From: an uncultured Aliivibrio sp.
Lineage (GTDB): Bacteria > Pseudomonadota > Gammaproteobacteria > Enterobacterales > Vibrionaceae
Reading direction: 5' to 3'
Assembly (NCBI RefSeq): GCF_946479765.1
Contig: NZ_CAMLHO010000025.1
Location: 1-56,045, forward strand
DNA length: 56,045 nucleotides
Below the pieces are notes generated by a model that was not told where the DNA came from, ran no database searches, and saw only the letters and a program-made list of their open reading frames with translations. Shown here piece after piece: positions 20,381 to 29,301 of this stretch. Made by a program: the position numbers and the translations under genes. Every line of letters begins with the position of its first letter. Position 1 is the stretch's first letter.

Positions 20381-20455
20381 TTATTTTGAATTAGGTGATA
20401 GCCAAAACCAGTAGATGATGGCAATAATCAATGCAATACCAAATAGATTAATCAT
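20381..20455 (-). CDS. Predicted 24-residue membrane peptide between copA and copG
   Basis: An ATG at 20455 overlaps the last 8 nt of copA. It is followed by 24 codons and TAA at 20381, ending 17 nt before the copG start. The peptide starts MINLFGIALII and continues with a Trp-Phe-Trp cluster and a polar tail (SPNSK), so it looks like one membrane helix with N-in topology. GGAGCATCGC just upstream, inside copA, is a good Shine-Dalgarno (GGAG). Small helices are encoded next to other membrane complexes, for example CcoS beside the CcoI copper ATPase. I recognise no named family and infer only a possible CopA-associated role. Confidence 0.6.
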   Translation of the reverse strand: MINLFGIALIIAIIYWFWLSPNSK

Positions 20456-22997
20456 GCGATGCTCCTTGTGCTGATGGCTGAGTAGATTGTTGGGTATTTA
20501 ATTGAGAGCTAGGCGTAAAAAGTCTTAATCGGTTGGCATTAGTTACAACGGTAATTGAAGACAGCGCCATTGCAGCTCCGGCAACGACTGGGCTTAATAA
20601 CATCCCAGTTAACGGAAATAAAATACCGGCGGCAATAGGGATCCCTATCGTGTTATAAACAAAGGCACCAAATAGGTTTTGTTTCATATTTTTCATGGTG
20701 GCTCTAGAGAGTTCAATAGCACTTACCGCGGTTTGTAATGAGTGGTTCATCAGTGTGAGATGTGCACTTTCAATCGCAACATCACAGCCATTACCCATTG
20801 CAATTCCCACTTCTGCTTGTGCGAGGGCTGGAGCATCATTAATACCATCGCCAATCATCGCGACTTTGTGACCTTGTGATTGAAGATCTTTTATTGCTTG
20901 TGCTTTACCGTCAGGTAATACCCCTGAAATTACCTGATTGATACCTAACTGTTTAGCGACATGCTCAGCAGTTTCTTTGCGATCGCCTGTTAGCATAACG
21001 ACATTAATGCCTAATTCAGAAAATTGCTTAACTGCGAGTGCTGAATCTGCACGAATGGCATCACTGACTTCAATGACTCCAATACACTGTTTATTTGTTG
21101 CAACAAACAGAGGCGTTGATGAAGGAGAAAGATCTACTTGAGGTGGGGTAATTTTATTTTGTGATAAGTAAGCCATGTTGCCGATAGAAACGGTATTAGT
21201 ATCGACAGTTGCACAAGCGCCAAGCCCTAGCTGAGCGTTAAATTCGGTAGCAGTAACAAGAGCCCATGAGTGTTGGTTTAAATAAGCCATCACAGCTTGA
21301 GCCAATGGGTGCTCAGAATGACTTTCAACAGCAGCAGCCAAAGTGATCACCTGTTGTTCAGTGTAGTCATGAAAGATCGTGACCTTACTGACTGTCGGTT
21401 TACCTTCGGTTAGTGTTCCTGTTTTATCAAGTACAACCGTATCTATGGTGCTTGCGGTTTGAAGTACATCAGCATCTTTTATTAACGCTCCGAATTCTGC
21501 CGCTTTGCCAATTCCTACGGTAACGGACATTGGAGTAGCAAGACCGAGAGCGCAAGGGCACGCAATAATAAGCACAGTAGTGGCGACCACTAACATATAA
21601 CTTGAGGTTGGCTCTGGACCGAAGTTGTACCAAATCAACGCGGATACAATGGCAATGATCATCACGCTAGGGACGAATACCGACGAAATTTGGTCAGCTA
21701 ACTTCGCTAATTTTGGTTTGCTGCTTTGTGCATTACGAACCATTGAAATGATGCGTGCCAGCATGGTGTATTCACCAACGTTTGTTGCAATAAACGTAAA
21801 GCTGCCTTGTTGATTAATAGTCCCTGCATGAACAATGTCATCTTTGGATTTTAAACAAGGCAAAGGCTCACCAGTAAGCATTGCTTCATCTAGGTAACTC
21901 TCACCACTGATTAGGACGCCATCGACAGGAATTTTTTCTCCGGGTTTAATCTTGATAATCATATCTTGAAGTACTTGAGATACTGGCAACACAATCTCTT
22001 TCCCATCTTTAATTACGGTAGCGGTTTGTGGCTGAAGGTTTAATAGTTTTTCAATGGCACTAGAGGTTCGGTTACGTGCTTTGGTTTCAATCAGATTACC
22101 AAGTGTGATTAAACCTAAGATCATTGCTGTTGCTTCAAAGTAAACATGACGTGCTTGTTCGGGAAAAAATTCAGGTGAAATAACTAATGCCATGGAGTAA
22201 AGCCAAGCTGAACCCGTACCAAGAGCGACTAGCGTATCCATTGTCGCTCTATGATGGGTGAAAGATTTCCATGCATTAACAAAAAAATGTCTACCAGCAG
22301 TGAGTAACAAGCCCAAACAAATTAACCCAACGACACCCCACGCAAGTTGATCATTTATGGTGTTGATTTGCATGTTGCCACCAAATACTCCCCATAGCAT
22401 TAATGGTGCCCCAATCGCTAATGAGATAATGGTATTTTTTTTATGTGCAGCGGTGGTTTTCAGGTATAGATCTTTTTGTCTTTCACGACGTTGTTCTTCA
22501 TTTAGGCTAATTTCAGCGCCATAGCCGCCTTTTTCTATTGCTTGGATTACGTCAACTTCATTAATATCACCAATCACCAAGGCGGTACGTTCGGCTAGAT
22601 TCACGCGAACAGATTGAACATTATGAATGTCTGAAATGATATTCTCAACAGAGGAAACGCAGCTGGCACAAGTCATTCCGGATAAAATTAGTTGAGTTGT
22701 TTTTTCTGTATTTGGTTCTCGTCTTTCCGGTTTGTTAGTGATGTGTTTATTATCTGATTCTTCTGATGATAATTTACCTTCAAGGATAAACGGAATGTCA
22801 GAGGCTTGAAAACCAATAGAGTTAATCAGCGATACCACACTTTCTGTTGAGTGTATGGTATTGAGACTAAGCTCTGTTGTTGAAATAGAAAGAATAGTGG
22901 AGTGAGATAAGGTTTCTAATGCCTCTGTGGTTTTTTTTACGCATTTACCGCAATTTAATCCTGACAGATAAAGTGTGATGACTTTTTCCTGACTCAT
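20448..22997 (-). CDS. copA: Copper-exporting P1B-type ATPase
   Basis: 849 residues. It exports Cu(I) from cytoplasm to periplasm at the cost of ATP. Two N-terminal heavy-metal domains carry Cys16/Cys19 (NCGKC) and Cys110/Cys113 (MTCASC). Eight membrane helices follow. The ion-selectivity motif CPC is in IIACPCALGLATP, the phosphorylation site is DKTGTLTEG, the ATP-domain HP motif is in SEHPLAQ, and the hinge is GDGINDAPALA. It is divergent from cueR with a CueR-type promoter between them, and followed by a small membrane peptide and copG. Confidence 0.96.
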   Translation of the reverse strand: MSQEKVITLYLSGLNCGKCVKKTTEALETLSHSTILSISTTELSLNTIHSTESVVSLINSIGFQASDIPFILEGKLSSEESDNKHITNKPERREPNTEKTTQLILSGMTCASCVSSVENIISDIHNVQSVRVNLAERTALVIGDINEVDVIQAIEKGGYGAEISLNEEQRRERQKDLYLKTTAAHKKNTIISLAIGAPLMLWGVFGGNMQINTINDQLAWGVVGLICLGLLLTAGRHFFVNAWKSFTHHRATMDTLVALGTGSAWLYSMALVISPEFFPEQARHVYFEATAMILGLITLGNLIETKARNRTSSAIEKLLNLQPQTATVIKDGKEIVLPVSQVLQDMIIKIKPGEKIPVDGVLISGESYLDEAMLTGEPLPCLKSKDDIVHAGTINQQGSFTFIATNVGEYTMLARIISMVRNAQSSKPKLAKLADQISSVFVPSVMIIAIVSALIWYNFGPEPTSSYMLVVATTVLIIACPCALGLATPMSVTVGIGKAAEFGALIKDADVLQTASTIDTVVLDKTGTLTEGKPTVSKVTIFHDYTEQQVITLAAAVESHSEHPLAQAVMAYLNQHSWALVTATEFNAQLGLGACATVDTNTVSIGNMAYLSQNKITPPQVDLSPSSTPLFVATNKQCIGVIEVSDAIRADSALAVKQFSELGINVVMLTGDRKETAEHVAKQLGINQVISGVLPDGKAQAIKDLQSQGHKVAMIGDGINDAPALAQAEVGIAMGNGCDVAIESAHLTLMNHSLQTAVSAIELSRATMKNMKQNLFGAFVYNTIGIPIAAGILFPLTGMLLSPVVAGAAMALSSITVVTNANRLRLFTPSSQLNTQQSTQPSAQGASHD

Positions 22998-23029
22998 AAT
23001 AACCTCATTAACTATTCTTGATATTATTA

Positions 23030-23060
23030 AGTATAAACCTTACAGTAAATGGAAGGTCAA
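23030..23060 (-). promoter_or_regulatory. CueR-controlled copA promoter
   Basis: On the minus strand, TTGACC (-35, 23060-23055) and TATACT (-10, 23035-23030) are separated by 19 bp, the overlong spacer diagnostic of MerR-family activation. The spacer contains the dyad ACCTT (23037-23041)/AAGGT (23053-23057), matching the CueR operator pattern ACCTTCC-N-GGAAGGT. CueR with Cu(I) would untwist it to switch on copA and downstream genes. Confidence 0.92.
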
Positions 23061-23082
23061 GCAGTTAAATGAGTAAATTAAA

Positions 23083-23484
23083 ATGAATATCAGTGAAGTC
23101 GCTAATTTAACCGGATTAACAGCGAAGGCGATCCGCTTTTATGAGAGTAAAGGTGTGATCAGAGAAGCTAATCGAGGTGCTAATGGTTATCGTCAATATA
23201 CCACCGCGCAAGTTGAAGAATTACAGCTGATCCGACGTTCAAGGTTAGTTGGATTTAGTCTAGAAGAGTGCCAAGAACTATTAAGTTTATCAAATAACCC
23301 AAATCGCCGTAGTGCGGATGTAAAAAAGAAAACGTTAGAGAAAGTTACTGAGATAGAAGCTAAGATCCAAGAATTAGAAGGAATGAAGCAAACATTACTA
23401 GAGCTAGCGAGTGCTTGCCCTGGGGATGAAAGTAATGACTGTCCTATTATTAAAGGGCTTACCTGTTGCCACGATAAAAAGTAG
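23083..23484 (+). CDS. cueR: Cu(I)-responsive MerR-family activator CueR
   Basis: 133 residues. The N-terminal winged helix (MNISEVANLTGLTAKAIRFYE) and dimerisation helix are typical of MerR regulators. Metal-loop residues Cys112 and Cys120 in ACPGDESNDCPI fall at the E. coli CueR positions. Ser77 is also present, the residue that marks sensors of monovalent ions (Cu, Ag, Au), and a CC pair lies at 128-129. It is divergent from copA, with the operator in between, and convergent with cnoX. Confidence 0.94.
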   Translation: MNISEVANLTGLTAKAIRFYESKGVIREANRGANGYRQYTTAQVEELQLIRRSRLVGFSLEECQELLSLSNNPNRRSADVKKKTLEKVTEIEAKIQELEGMKQTLLELASACPGDESNDCPIIKGLTCCHDKK

Positions 23485-23491
23485 CAACAGG
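23462..23491. repeat. Inverted repeat spanning the cueR stop
   Basis: CCTGTTGC and GCAACAGG form a perfect 8-bp stem around the last cueR codons, in the short gap between the convergent cueR and cnoX. No strong T-run follows on either strand; it could be a weak bidirectional terminator. Confidence 0.4.
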
Positions 23492-23504
23492 ATTAATTCG
23501 TCAA

Positions 23505-24359
23505 TCAGTAAAGTAGAGAATACAGTTGGCGACGGTATTTACCTGCAACTGGATTTCCTTGGCCAAGAGCTGAAAGAATATCCATCATTGTTTTCTTTAC
23601 TTGCCCATCTTGAGCATTTAGATCTTTTAATAAAATGACTATCAAAATTTCTAACGCTTCTTCTTGGCGATTCACTTGGCTATATTGAATCGCAAGATCT
23701 AAAGCCAGTTCTGTGTTGCTTTGATCTGCATTATATTTATCTTCTAATGCTTGGATTTCTGGCGTATTTCCTGCTTGCTTATGCAGCTCTAATTTTGCAA
23801 TTAACTCTTTGTATTTGCTGTCTTGATCTTGCATTAAAATCTCAGACAAAATGACGTCAGCCTGATCGTAGGCTTGAGTCTCAATATAACATTGAGCGAT
23901 ATGCAATTTAATTTGACCATTGCCACCAAAGTGATCAAGCAAAGCAAGAAGGGTAGGAAGTGCTGCTTGAAATTCCCCTTCTTCAACTAATTTAAAGGCT
24001 TGGCCTAATTGGAGCTCTTCTTGGCTCGGTAAATGCTTATTGAGCATTTCTTGAATCGCTTCGATAGTTTGAGGTCCGCCCATGCCATCAGCAGCTTGAC
24101 CATTTTTAAATAAAGCAATCGTAGGTAAGGTTTGCACACCAAACTGTTGTGCTAGACCTTGTTGTTGTTCGCAGTTAAGCAATGCAAGAGTTACGGCATC
24201 ACCATATTGTTGTGCCAACTGTTGTAGTGCAGGGATAACAGCAAGGCTTTCTTGACTGATTGGTGCCCAGAAGTGAATTAGTACTGGGGTTTGCATTGAG
24301 CTTTCGAGAATTTGTTGGAAGTTTTGTTCGTTTAGTTCAACGCTGTGTTCTGGCTGCAT
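23505..24359 (-). CDS. cnoX: Chaperedoxin CnoX (YbbN), thioredoxin-like plus TPR
   Basis: 284 residues: a thioredoxin-like domain (about 5-110) then TPR-like helices (about 115-284). CnoX is a holdase that protects proteins from oxidative damage and hands them to GroEL/DnaK. The active-site region reads WAPISQES (31-38), so neither thioredoxin cysteine is present; position 38, a cysteine in E. coli CnoX as I recall it, is serine here. Cys63 in LLNCEQQQ is kept. The conserved cis-proline is in LPTIALFKNG. AGGA precedes the ATG. The neighbouring ybbO gene repeats the E. coli ybbN-ybbO linkage. Confidence 0.92.
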   Translation of the reverse strand: MQPEHSVELNEQNFQQILESSMQTPVLIHFWAPISQESLAVIPALQQLAQQYGDAVTLALLNCEQQQGLAQQFGVQTLPTIALFKNGQAADGMGGPQTIEAIQEMLNKHLPSQEELQLGQAFKLVEEGEFQAALPTLLALLDHFGGNGQIKLHIAQCYIETQAYDQADVILSEILMQDQDSKYKELIAKLELHKQAGNTPEIQALEDKYNADQSNTELALDLAIQYSQVNRQEEALEILIVILLKDLNAQDGQVKKTMMDILSALGQGNPVAGKYRRQLYSLLY

Positions 24360-24444
24360 GGTCTTTTCCTAAAATCAGTATTGTTTCTAGATATATACAG
24401 TTATATGGGGTATTAGCTTGATTTTCAAGGCGCCAGATACGAAG

Positions 24445-24473
24445 AAAGCCACTATGCAGAACATAATGGCTTT
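24445..24473 (-). terminator. Hairpin downstream of the 21-codon membrane-peptide gene
   Basis: AAAGCCA-TATG pairs with CATA-TGGCTTT, with one mismatched pair and a 5-nt loop, followed on the minus strand by CTTCG. It lies 24 nt after the small frame at 24497-24562 and before cnoX, so it likely ends a separate short transcript. Confidence 0.6.
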
Positions 24474-24496
24474 TCTATCGCAAGCGAGTGTGATTG

Positions 24497-24562
24497 TTAG
24501 ATCAGTATGAATACCGCAACCGCTACACTCACACAGATCCAGTTGATTTTACCTAGTGTCAT
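24497..24562 (-). CDS. Predicted 21-residue membrane peptide
   Basis: ATG at 24562, 21 codons, TAA at 24497. The peptide starts MTLGKINWICV and runs into a hydrophobic Val/Ala/Ile stretch to its end, giving one short membrane helix. A run of six G lies 3 nt upstream as a strong Shine-Dalgarno. A hairpin terminator follows. It fills the otherwise empty cnoX-ybbO gap. The start codon sits inside one arm of an 11-bp inverted repeat (24554-24625). I recognise no family; coding status rests on the ribosome site, the hydrophobic pattern and the terminator. Confidence 0.5.
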   Translation of the reverse strand: MTLGKINWICVSVAVAVFILI

Positions 24563-24625
24563 ATTCCCCCCGAAAAAACACCATCCACCGGATAGAAATG
24601 AATATACTTATTCTATATGACACTA
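24554..24625 (-). repeat. Inverted repeat enclosing the leader of the 21-codon gene
   Basis: TAGTGTCATAT (24554-24564) and ATATGACACTA (24615-24625) are perfect complements 50 nt apart. In the minus-strand RNA the downstream arm contains the ATG of the small frame and the loop contains its G6 ribosome site, so folding could hide the start codon. Inner mini-stems GAATA/TATTC and ATCC/GGAT are possible. Confidence 0.6.
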
Positions 24626-24692
24626 ATATTACATTATTGATCTTTTCTCATATTTATTAATTATTGCACAATGGCGACATCATAAAGTGAGG

Positions 24693-25520
24693 TTAATCAC
24701 TCTTATTTAAGATCATATCAAGACACTTTGTTGGTAATAATCGTTTTAAGACAGCAAAAAGATGTGTGGGAAAAGTTACACGATATCGAGCTTTTGGTCT
24801 CGATGAATTAAGCGCATGCAATAGTGGTGGAATGATTGATTCAGAAGGTAAAACAAATGCACTGCCGGAGTGTTCTTTTTCAAGTCTTTGTTTCTGAATG
24901 AGGTATTTTTCTTTATGAGGGCTATTTTTAATATTTACCCATTTATTAAATGCTTTCAATGCATTAGATCTAAATTCAGTTTCTATTGGCCCAGGCTCGA
25001 TTAAACTTATTTTGATATCAGTATCTGATAGCTCTAGACGTAAAGTATCAGTCCAACCTTCAATGGCAAACTTTGATGAATTATAAGCACCACGATATTT
25101 CATCGCGACAATACCTAAAACTGAGCTGTTTTGGATAATACGTCCATGGCCTTGTTTTCTCATTACAGGAAGGAGTTCTGTGACTAATTGGTGCCATCCA
25201 AAGAAATTTGACTCAAACTGCTCTTTTAATGCCTCCCTTGGTAGGTCTTCTAATGCACCAGCTTGACCATATGCTCCGTTATTGAACAATGCGTATAAAT
25301 TCCCATCAGTTAGACGAATGACCTCCTTTACTGCATCGGTAATGCTTTGGGGATTACTATAATCTAAATACAAACAGGTTAAGCCTTCTTGTTGCAGACG
25401 TTCAATATCTTCTTTTTTCCGGCATGATGCGATAACTCGAAAGCCATGTTGCTGTAATTGGTGGGCAGCGGTATAACCGATGCCAGTAGAACAACCTGTA
25501 ATAAATATTGAGCGCGTCAT
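24693..25520 (-). CDS. ybbO: Short-chain dehydrogenase/reductase YbbO
   Basis: 275 residues of a classical SDR. The cofactor loop TGCSTGIG is at 9-16, NNGAYG replaces the usual NNAG, and catalytic Ser/Tyr/Lys are in NSSVLG and YNSSKFA. The C-terminal segment RYRVTFPTHLFAVLKRLLPTKCLD resembles E. coli YbbO, an NADP-dependent aldehyde reductase. The conserved link to cnoX supports the assignment. The natural substrate is not known from sequence. Confidence 0.88.
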   Translation of the reverse strand: MTRSIFITGCSTGIGYTAAHQLQQHGFRVIASCRKKEDIERLQQEGLTCLYLDYSNPQSITDAVKEVIRLTDGNLYALFNNGAYGQAGALEDLPREALKEQFESNFFGWHQLVTELLPVMRKQGHGRIIQNSSVLGIVAMKYRGAYNSSKFAIEGWTDTLRLELSDTDIKISLIEPGPIETEFRSNALKAFNKWVNIKNSPHKEKYLIQKQRLEKEHSGSAFVLPSESIIPPLLHALNSSRPKARYRVTFPTHLFAVLKRLLPTKCLDMILNKSD

Positions 25521-25599
25521 GAAACCATAATCCCTAATGAGTAATGTGATAAGCAGTATAATACCAGATTCAATTTATAGCTTATTACCTCTGTTGATC

Positions 25600-25631
25600 A
25601 AAAAAGGCCAGTAGCTGATGCTATTGGCCTT
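25600..25631 (-). terminator. Terminator of proVWX
   Basis: AAGGCCAGTAGC and GCTATTGGCCTT pair with one mismatch across a 4-nt loop. The minus strand continues TTTTTT. It lies 57 nt after the proX stop. Confidence 0.92.
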
Positions 25632-25687
25632 AGTAAAACCTATCAAATTATTATCTGAAACTAAGCCTGATAATAATTAAAGATAAA

Positions 25688-26695
25688 TTACAGCGCTGCT
25701 TTTTTTGCTTCAGCAATCCAAGAATCAAATTGAGCTCGGTTTGCTTTTATCCAACCATTAACGTGTGATTCGATGTCAGCCGTGCTGTTCTTGCCTTTAC
25801 TCATTATCATATTTTGAGCACTAACGTCATTAATATTCAGTTTGATGATTTCAAATAATTTAGCAGCGGCAGGGTTTTGTGCCGCAAACTCTTTATTAGC
25901 AATGATACGCATAGAGTTCATTTCAAAACCGTAGTTTTTACCATTAGACAAAGTAGTATCAACATCTTTACGATCCCCTGGTAGGGCAGAGAAAGGGACT
26001 TCTAGCCATACTACATCTCTATTAGGAACAAGAACGCCACTTACCCAATAAGGTGTCCAAGTATAATAGATAACAGGTTCACCATTTTTGTAGCGTGAAA
26101 TGGTATCAGCAATGATCGCGGCGTAGTTACCTTGGTTGTGCGTGACGGTGTCTTCAAGTTGATAAGCACCAATTTGGTGTTCGATTACCATTTCGCAACC
26201 CCATCCAGGGTTACAGCCGGTAAGATCTGCTTTACCATCACCATTTGCATCAAATAATTTTGCAATTTTTGGATCTTTTAATTGACCAATATTAGTGATG
26301 CCGTATTTTTCAGCCGTTTTTTTATCAATCAAGTAACCTTGCGCTGCACCACTAACATATTGACCTTGGCGGTAAAATTTATCATCGCCACCAGACATTT
26401 TGTATTTGTCAGCATGAAGAGGGAACCAACCTACCGCAAGAAAAGTCGCATCGCCTTTTGCGATTGATGTATAAGCAACGTTGTAATCAACTTCTTTTGT
26501 TGGTTGAACATCGTAGCCTAGCTCTTCAAGTGCTCGGTTAACAATAGACGTTTGGAATGTCTCTTCAGCAACGGTTGATTGAAGGGCTTGAACTGTAACC
26601 CCTTCGCCAGGAAGTTTTTCAGCCCAAACGTTCGTTGATAAAGCCAAAGTGGAAACGATACTTACCGTTAGTGCTTTCTTCCATGAATTAATCAT
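25688..26695 (-). CDS. proX: Glycine betaine/proline-betaine periplasmic binding protein
   Basis: 335 residues with a signal peptide (about 1-25, cleavage near VWA-EK). It delivers glycine betaine to ProVW during osmotic stress. Aromatic ligand-cage segments typical of ProX are visible: [18 protein letters not shown] and [17 protein letters not shown] precedes the start. Last gene of proVWX, 23 nt after proW, and followed by a strong terminator. Confidence 0.94.
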   Translation of the reverse strand: MINSWKKALTVSIVSTLALSTNVWAEKLPGEGVTVQALQSTVAEETFQTSIVNRALEELGYDVQPTKEVDYNVAYTSIAKGDATFLAVGWFPLHADKYKMSGGDDKFYRQGQYVSGAAQGYLIDKKTAEKYGITNIGQLKDPKIAKLFDANGDGKADLTGCNPGWGCEMVIEHQIGAYQLEDTVTHNQGNYAAIIADTISRYKNGEPVIYYTWTPYWVSGVLVPNRDVVWLEVPFSALPGDRKDVDTTLSNGKNYGFEMNSMRIIANKEFAAQNPAAAKLFEIIKLNINDVSAQNMIMSKGKNSTADIESHVNGWIKANRAQFDSWIAEAKKAAL

Positions 26696-26718
26696 TATTA
26701 TTTCTCCTTAAGTTTTAA

Positions 26719-27783
26719 TTATGTTTTTAGTTCTTTTTTCTGAGCAAACATATTTAGTAGGATGGACACGGGTCCCATGTTGTACCAACGTAATTTAGTG
26801 TTACCTGCGTTTACACCTAATACTTGGGTGATTCGGTCGAGTAAAATAGCAAGAATAACAATGCCTAAACCACCGACAGCCGCAAGTCCCATGTCTAAAC
26901 GACCTATTCCTCGTAATACCATTTGCCCTAGGCCGCCAACGGCAATCATTGACGCGATAACCACCATTGATAGCGATAGCATCAGGGTTTGGTTAACACC
27001 TGCCATAATGGTTGGCAGTGCAAGTGGAAGTTGAATTCGATACAGCATCTGTTTTTTATTAGCACCAAACGCGTGACCAGCTTCGATTAACTCTTCTGGT
27101 ACTTGTTGAATACCAAGAATGGTTAAGCGGACAACAGGAGGCAGTGCAAAGATAATGGTTACAACAACGCCTGGAACATTACCAATACCAAATAACATAA
27201 CGATTGGAACTAGGTAAACAAAGGCGGGTGTGGTTTGCATCGCATCGAGTATTGGGCGAATAAACTTCGCTGCCGTTTTACTTCTTGCTAGCCAAATTCC
27301 CATCGGCAGACCGATAAGCAAACAGAAAAAGACAGACGTCATCACTAGTGAAAGTGTTGTCATTGCCTCAGACCAAGCACCGATAAGACCGATGACAAGC
27401 AATGAAACTGCTGTTGAGATCCCCAGTTTAAGGTTCGAGAATTGCCACGCTAATAAAAATAGAATAATGAGCATAAACGGGGCAGGCGTTGAGACTAATG
27501 CAGTTTCAAAAGAGCTTAAGATAAAGTCAATTGGAACTCGAACCGCTTGAAATAAGGGGCGTCCATGCTCAACTAACCAGTTTAAGCCTGATTCGACCCA
27601 AACATCAACAGGAAGTACGGCTTCTTCAAATGGATTCAATGGGTCAAATGCTGTGACTTCAACGGCCTCACTGTTTAACCAATCTGCTGATGCTGATGTG
27701 TCGCTAGCTTGACCCCAAGGATCAGCACTTGGAGCTGTTGTAGTTTGTGACCATGGGTCATTGTTTGTTTGATTTGTTGACAT
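26719..27783 (-). CDS. proW: Glycine betaine ABC transporter permease
   Basis: 354 residues: a long Pro/Ser/Trp-rich cytoplasmic N-terminus (about 1-60, with DPWGQ-type repeats) then about six membrane helices. The permease EAA loop reads [30 protein letters not shown]. It forms the membrane channel of the osmoprotectant importer. It starts 4 nt after the proV stop. Confidence 0.94.
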   Translation of the reverse strand: MSTNQTNNDPWSQTTTAPSADPWGQASDTSASADWLNSEAVEVTAFDPLNPFEEAVLPVDVWVESGLNWLVEHGRPLFQAVRVPIDFILSSFETALVSTPAPFMLIILFLLAWQFSNLKLGISTAVSLLVIGLIGAWSEAMTTLSLVMTSVFFCLLIGLPMGIWLARSKTAAKFIRPILDAMQTTPAFVYLVPIVMLFGIGNVPGVVVTIIFALPPVVRLTILGIQQVPEELIEAGHAFGANKKQMLYRIQLPLALPTIMAGVNQTLMLSLSMVVIASMIAVGGLGQMVLRGIGRLDMGLAAVGGLGIVILAILLDRITQVLGVNAGNTKLRWYNMGPVSILLNMFAQKKELKT

Positions 27784-27787
27784 CGCT

Positions 27788-28975
27788 CTACCCCTTATCT
27801 AACGTCTGAAGTAGTCGTGATTTCGTCACAACACCAAAGTAATTACCATTTTCATCAACAACAGGCACTGAGTAAGGAACGTTAGCGACTAAACCTAAAA
27901 TATCGTTGATAGCTTGGTTTGGTTTCAGCGTTAGTCCATCAGGGAGTTGCGCGCTAATAAGTGAATTATTATCGTTGTGGGCTTCACGAAGAGAGTCAAC
28001 AGAAACAATGCCAGAATAGAGGCTGCTTTTATCTACTACGATGCCATATTCTCTGTCGTTATCCATCAAGTATTGAAGGGCTGAAGCGGGGCCGTCGTGT
28101 TCTGATTTTTTAAACATTGCAGCAGGTTTTTTGCGAGCAATGTCTTTTGCCGTTAAAACATTAGCGACATTAACGCCACGGAAAAAGGCTTCTACATAAT
28201 CATTGGCAGGGTTATTGAGGATATCGTCAGGTGTCCCAACTTGAACCACTTCACCATTTTGCATGATGGCAATTCGGTCACCAATACGCATTGCTTCATC
28301 TAAATCGTGAGAGATAAAGACAATAGTACGTTTATCATCATTCTGTAGACGAATGAGTTCATCTTGCATTTCTGTTCTGATCAGAGGATCAAGAGCGGAA
28401 AATGCTTCGTCCATTAAGAGAATGTCTGGGTCACAAGCCAATGCTCGTGCTAAACCCACACGCTGCTTCATACCACCAGATAATTCATCAGGATAAGATT
28501 CAGCATAAACATCAAGTCCAACTCTTTCTAATGCACTTAATGCACATTGTTTACGTTTTTCAACGTCAACGCCAGCTAGCTCTAAACCAAAGGCTGCGTT
28601 TTCAATGACGGTCATGTGTGGCATGAGTGCGAAGTTTTGGAAAACCATTGAAATGTTATTGCGACGAACTTGACGAAGTTCTTCTTCAGAGATATGTGCA
28701 ATGTCTTTGCCTTTCAGAAAAACACTGCCTTCGGTTGGCTCGATAAGTCGATTTAGAAGGCGAACTAGAGTGGATTTCCCTGAACCAGATAAACCCATGA
28801 TTACGAAAATTTCACCTTCTTGAATACTGAGTGATACGTTATTAACACCAATGGTTAACCCTGTTTTTTCAAATATGTCATCTTTATTTACGCCTTCATT
28901 AATCATTGAAAATGCGCGGTCAGTGTCCTCTCCAAACACTTTGTATAGTCCCTTAACTTCCAGTATGGGATTCAT
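27788..28975 (-). CDS. proV: Glycine betaine ABC transporter ATP-binding protein
   Basis: 395 residues. Walker [10 protein letters not shown] (around 75), signature [15 protein letters not shown], Walker [14 protein letters not shown] and the switch histidine in [10 protein letters not shown]-terminal tandem CBS module (about 275-395) is the part that senses ionic strength in relatives such as OpuA. First gene of proVWX, with a sigma-70 promoter directly upstream (29009-29037). Confidence 0.95.
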   Translation of the reverse strand: MNPILEVKGLYKVFGEDTDRAFSMINEGVNKDDIFEKTGLTIGVNNVSLSIQEGEIFVIMGLSGSGKSTLVRLLNRLIEPTEGSVFLKGKDIAHISEEELRQVRRNNISMVFQNFALMPHMTVIENAAFGLELAGVDVEKRKQCALSALERVGLDVYAESYPDELSGGMKQRVGLARALACDPDILLMDEAFSALDPLIRTEMQDELIRLQNDDKRTIVFISHDLDEAMRIGDRIAIMQNGEVVQVGTPDDILNNPANDYVEAFFRGVNVANVLTAKDIARKKPAAMFKKSEHDGPASALQYLMDNDREYGIVVDKSSLYSGIVSVDSLREAHNDNNSLISAQLPDGLTLKPNQAINDILGLVANVPYSVPVVDENGNYFGVVTKSRLLQTLDKG

Positions 28976-29008
28976 TTTTTAAGTCCTTTGATTGAAAAAA
29001 TCATTAGT

Positions 29009-29037
29009 ACTATAATTAAATTATAAATATCAATCAA
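29009..29037 (-). promoter_or_regulatory. Sigma-70 promoter of proVWX
   Basis: On the minus strand, TTGATT (29037-29032), a 17-bp AT-only-rich spacer and TATAGT (29014-29009). The start would be near 29002, about 27 nt before the proV ATG. A perfect ATCGCTT/AAGCGAT hairpin (29044-29064) sits just upstream. Confidence 0.75.
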
Positions 29038-29152
29038 GAGTCATCGCTTGGTAAATAAGCGATCACACGTATTACTTGACGATATTTGTTATAAATTCAA
29101 TAAAAATAAACCCTGCTACCTACTTGTTATTTAGGGGTATTTTTTTATATTG

Positions 29153-29181
29153 TTGGTTTTGTGTTATCTTCAAAAGATAAT
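29153..29181 (+). promoter_or_regulatory. Sigma-70-like promoter of a short transcript
   Basis: TTGGTT (29153-29158), a 17-bp spacer and GATAAT (29176-29181) on the plus strand, with a predicted start near 29188. It faces the convergent yfcH gene, so no annotated gene uses it; the only frame behind it is 13 codons long. Confidence 0.5.
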
Positions 29182-29193
29182 AAAAGAAATAAT

Positions 29194-29235
29194 ATGAAGT
29201 TGTATGATTTAACTAAGCTTAGGCAATCCACCTAA
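29194..29235 (+). CDS. Possible 13-codon open frame in the proV-yfcH gap
   Basis: ATG at 29194 followed by 13 codons (MKLYDLTKLRQST) and TAA, starting about 6 nt after the predicted transcript start, with only a weak purine stretch (AAAGAAATAAT) as ribosome site. The stop codon lies inside the hairpin at 29228-29264. It may be a leader-type peptide, a tiny protein, or chance. No family recognised. Confidence 0.3.
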   Translation: MKLYDLTKLRQST

Positions 29236-29264
29236 TTGATTTGAGCTCAAATCATTTAAGGTGG
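29228..29264 (+). repeat. Long near-perfect hairpin in the proV-yfcH gap
   Basis: CCACCT...AGGTGG outer arms and a perfect inner stem TGATTTGA/TCAAATCA around a central GC, with one mismatch and one bulge. The stem is long and stable, and is followed by GTGGGGGT rather than a T-run, so it is not a standard terminator. It starts inside the 13-codon frame. Confidence 0.65.
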
Positions 29265-29301
29265 TGGGGGTATGTTTGAATTGTTGAGTATATAAAATGA
29301 T

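Noticed and set aside
29107-29150. ACCCT/AGGGGT pair followed by T7, looking like a terminator
   Set aside because: The stem is only five base pairs with a long loop, and no gene ends there on the plus strand.
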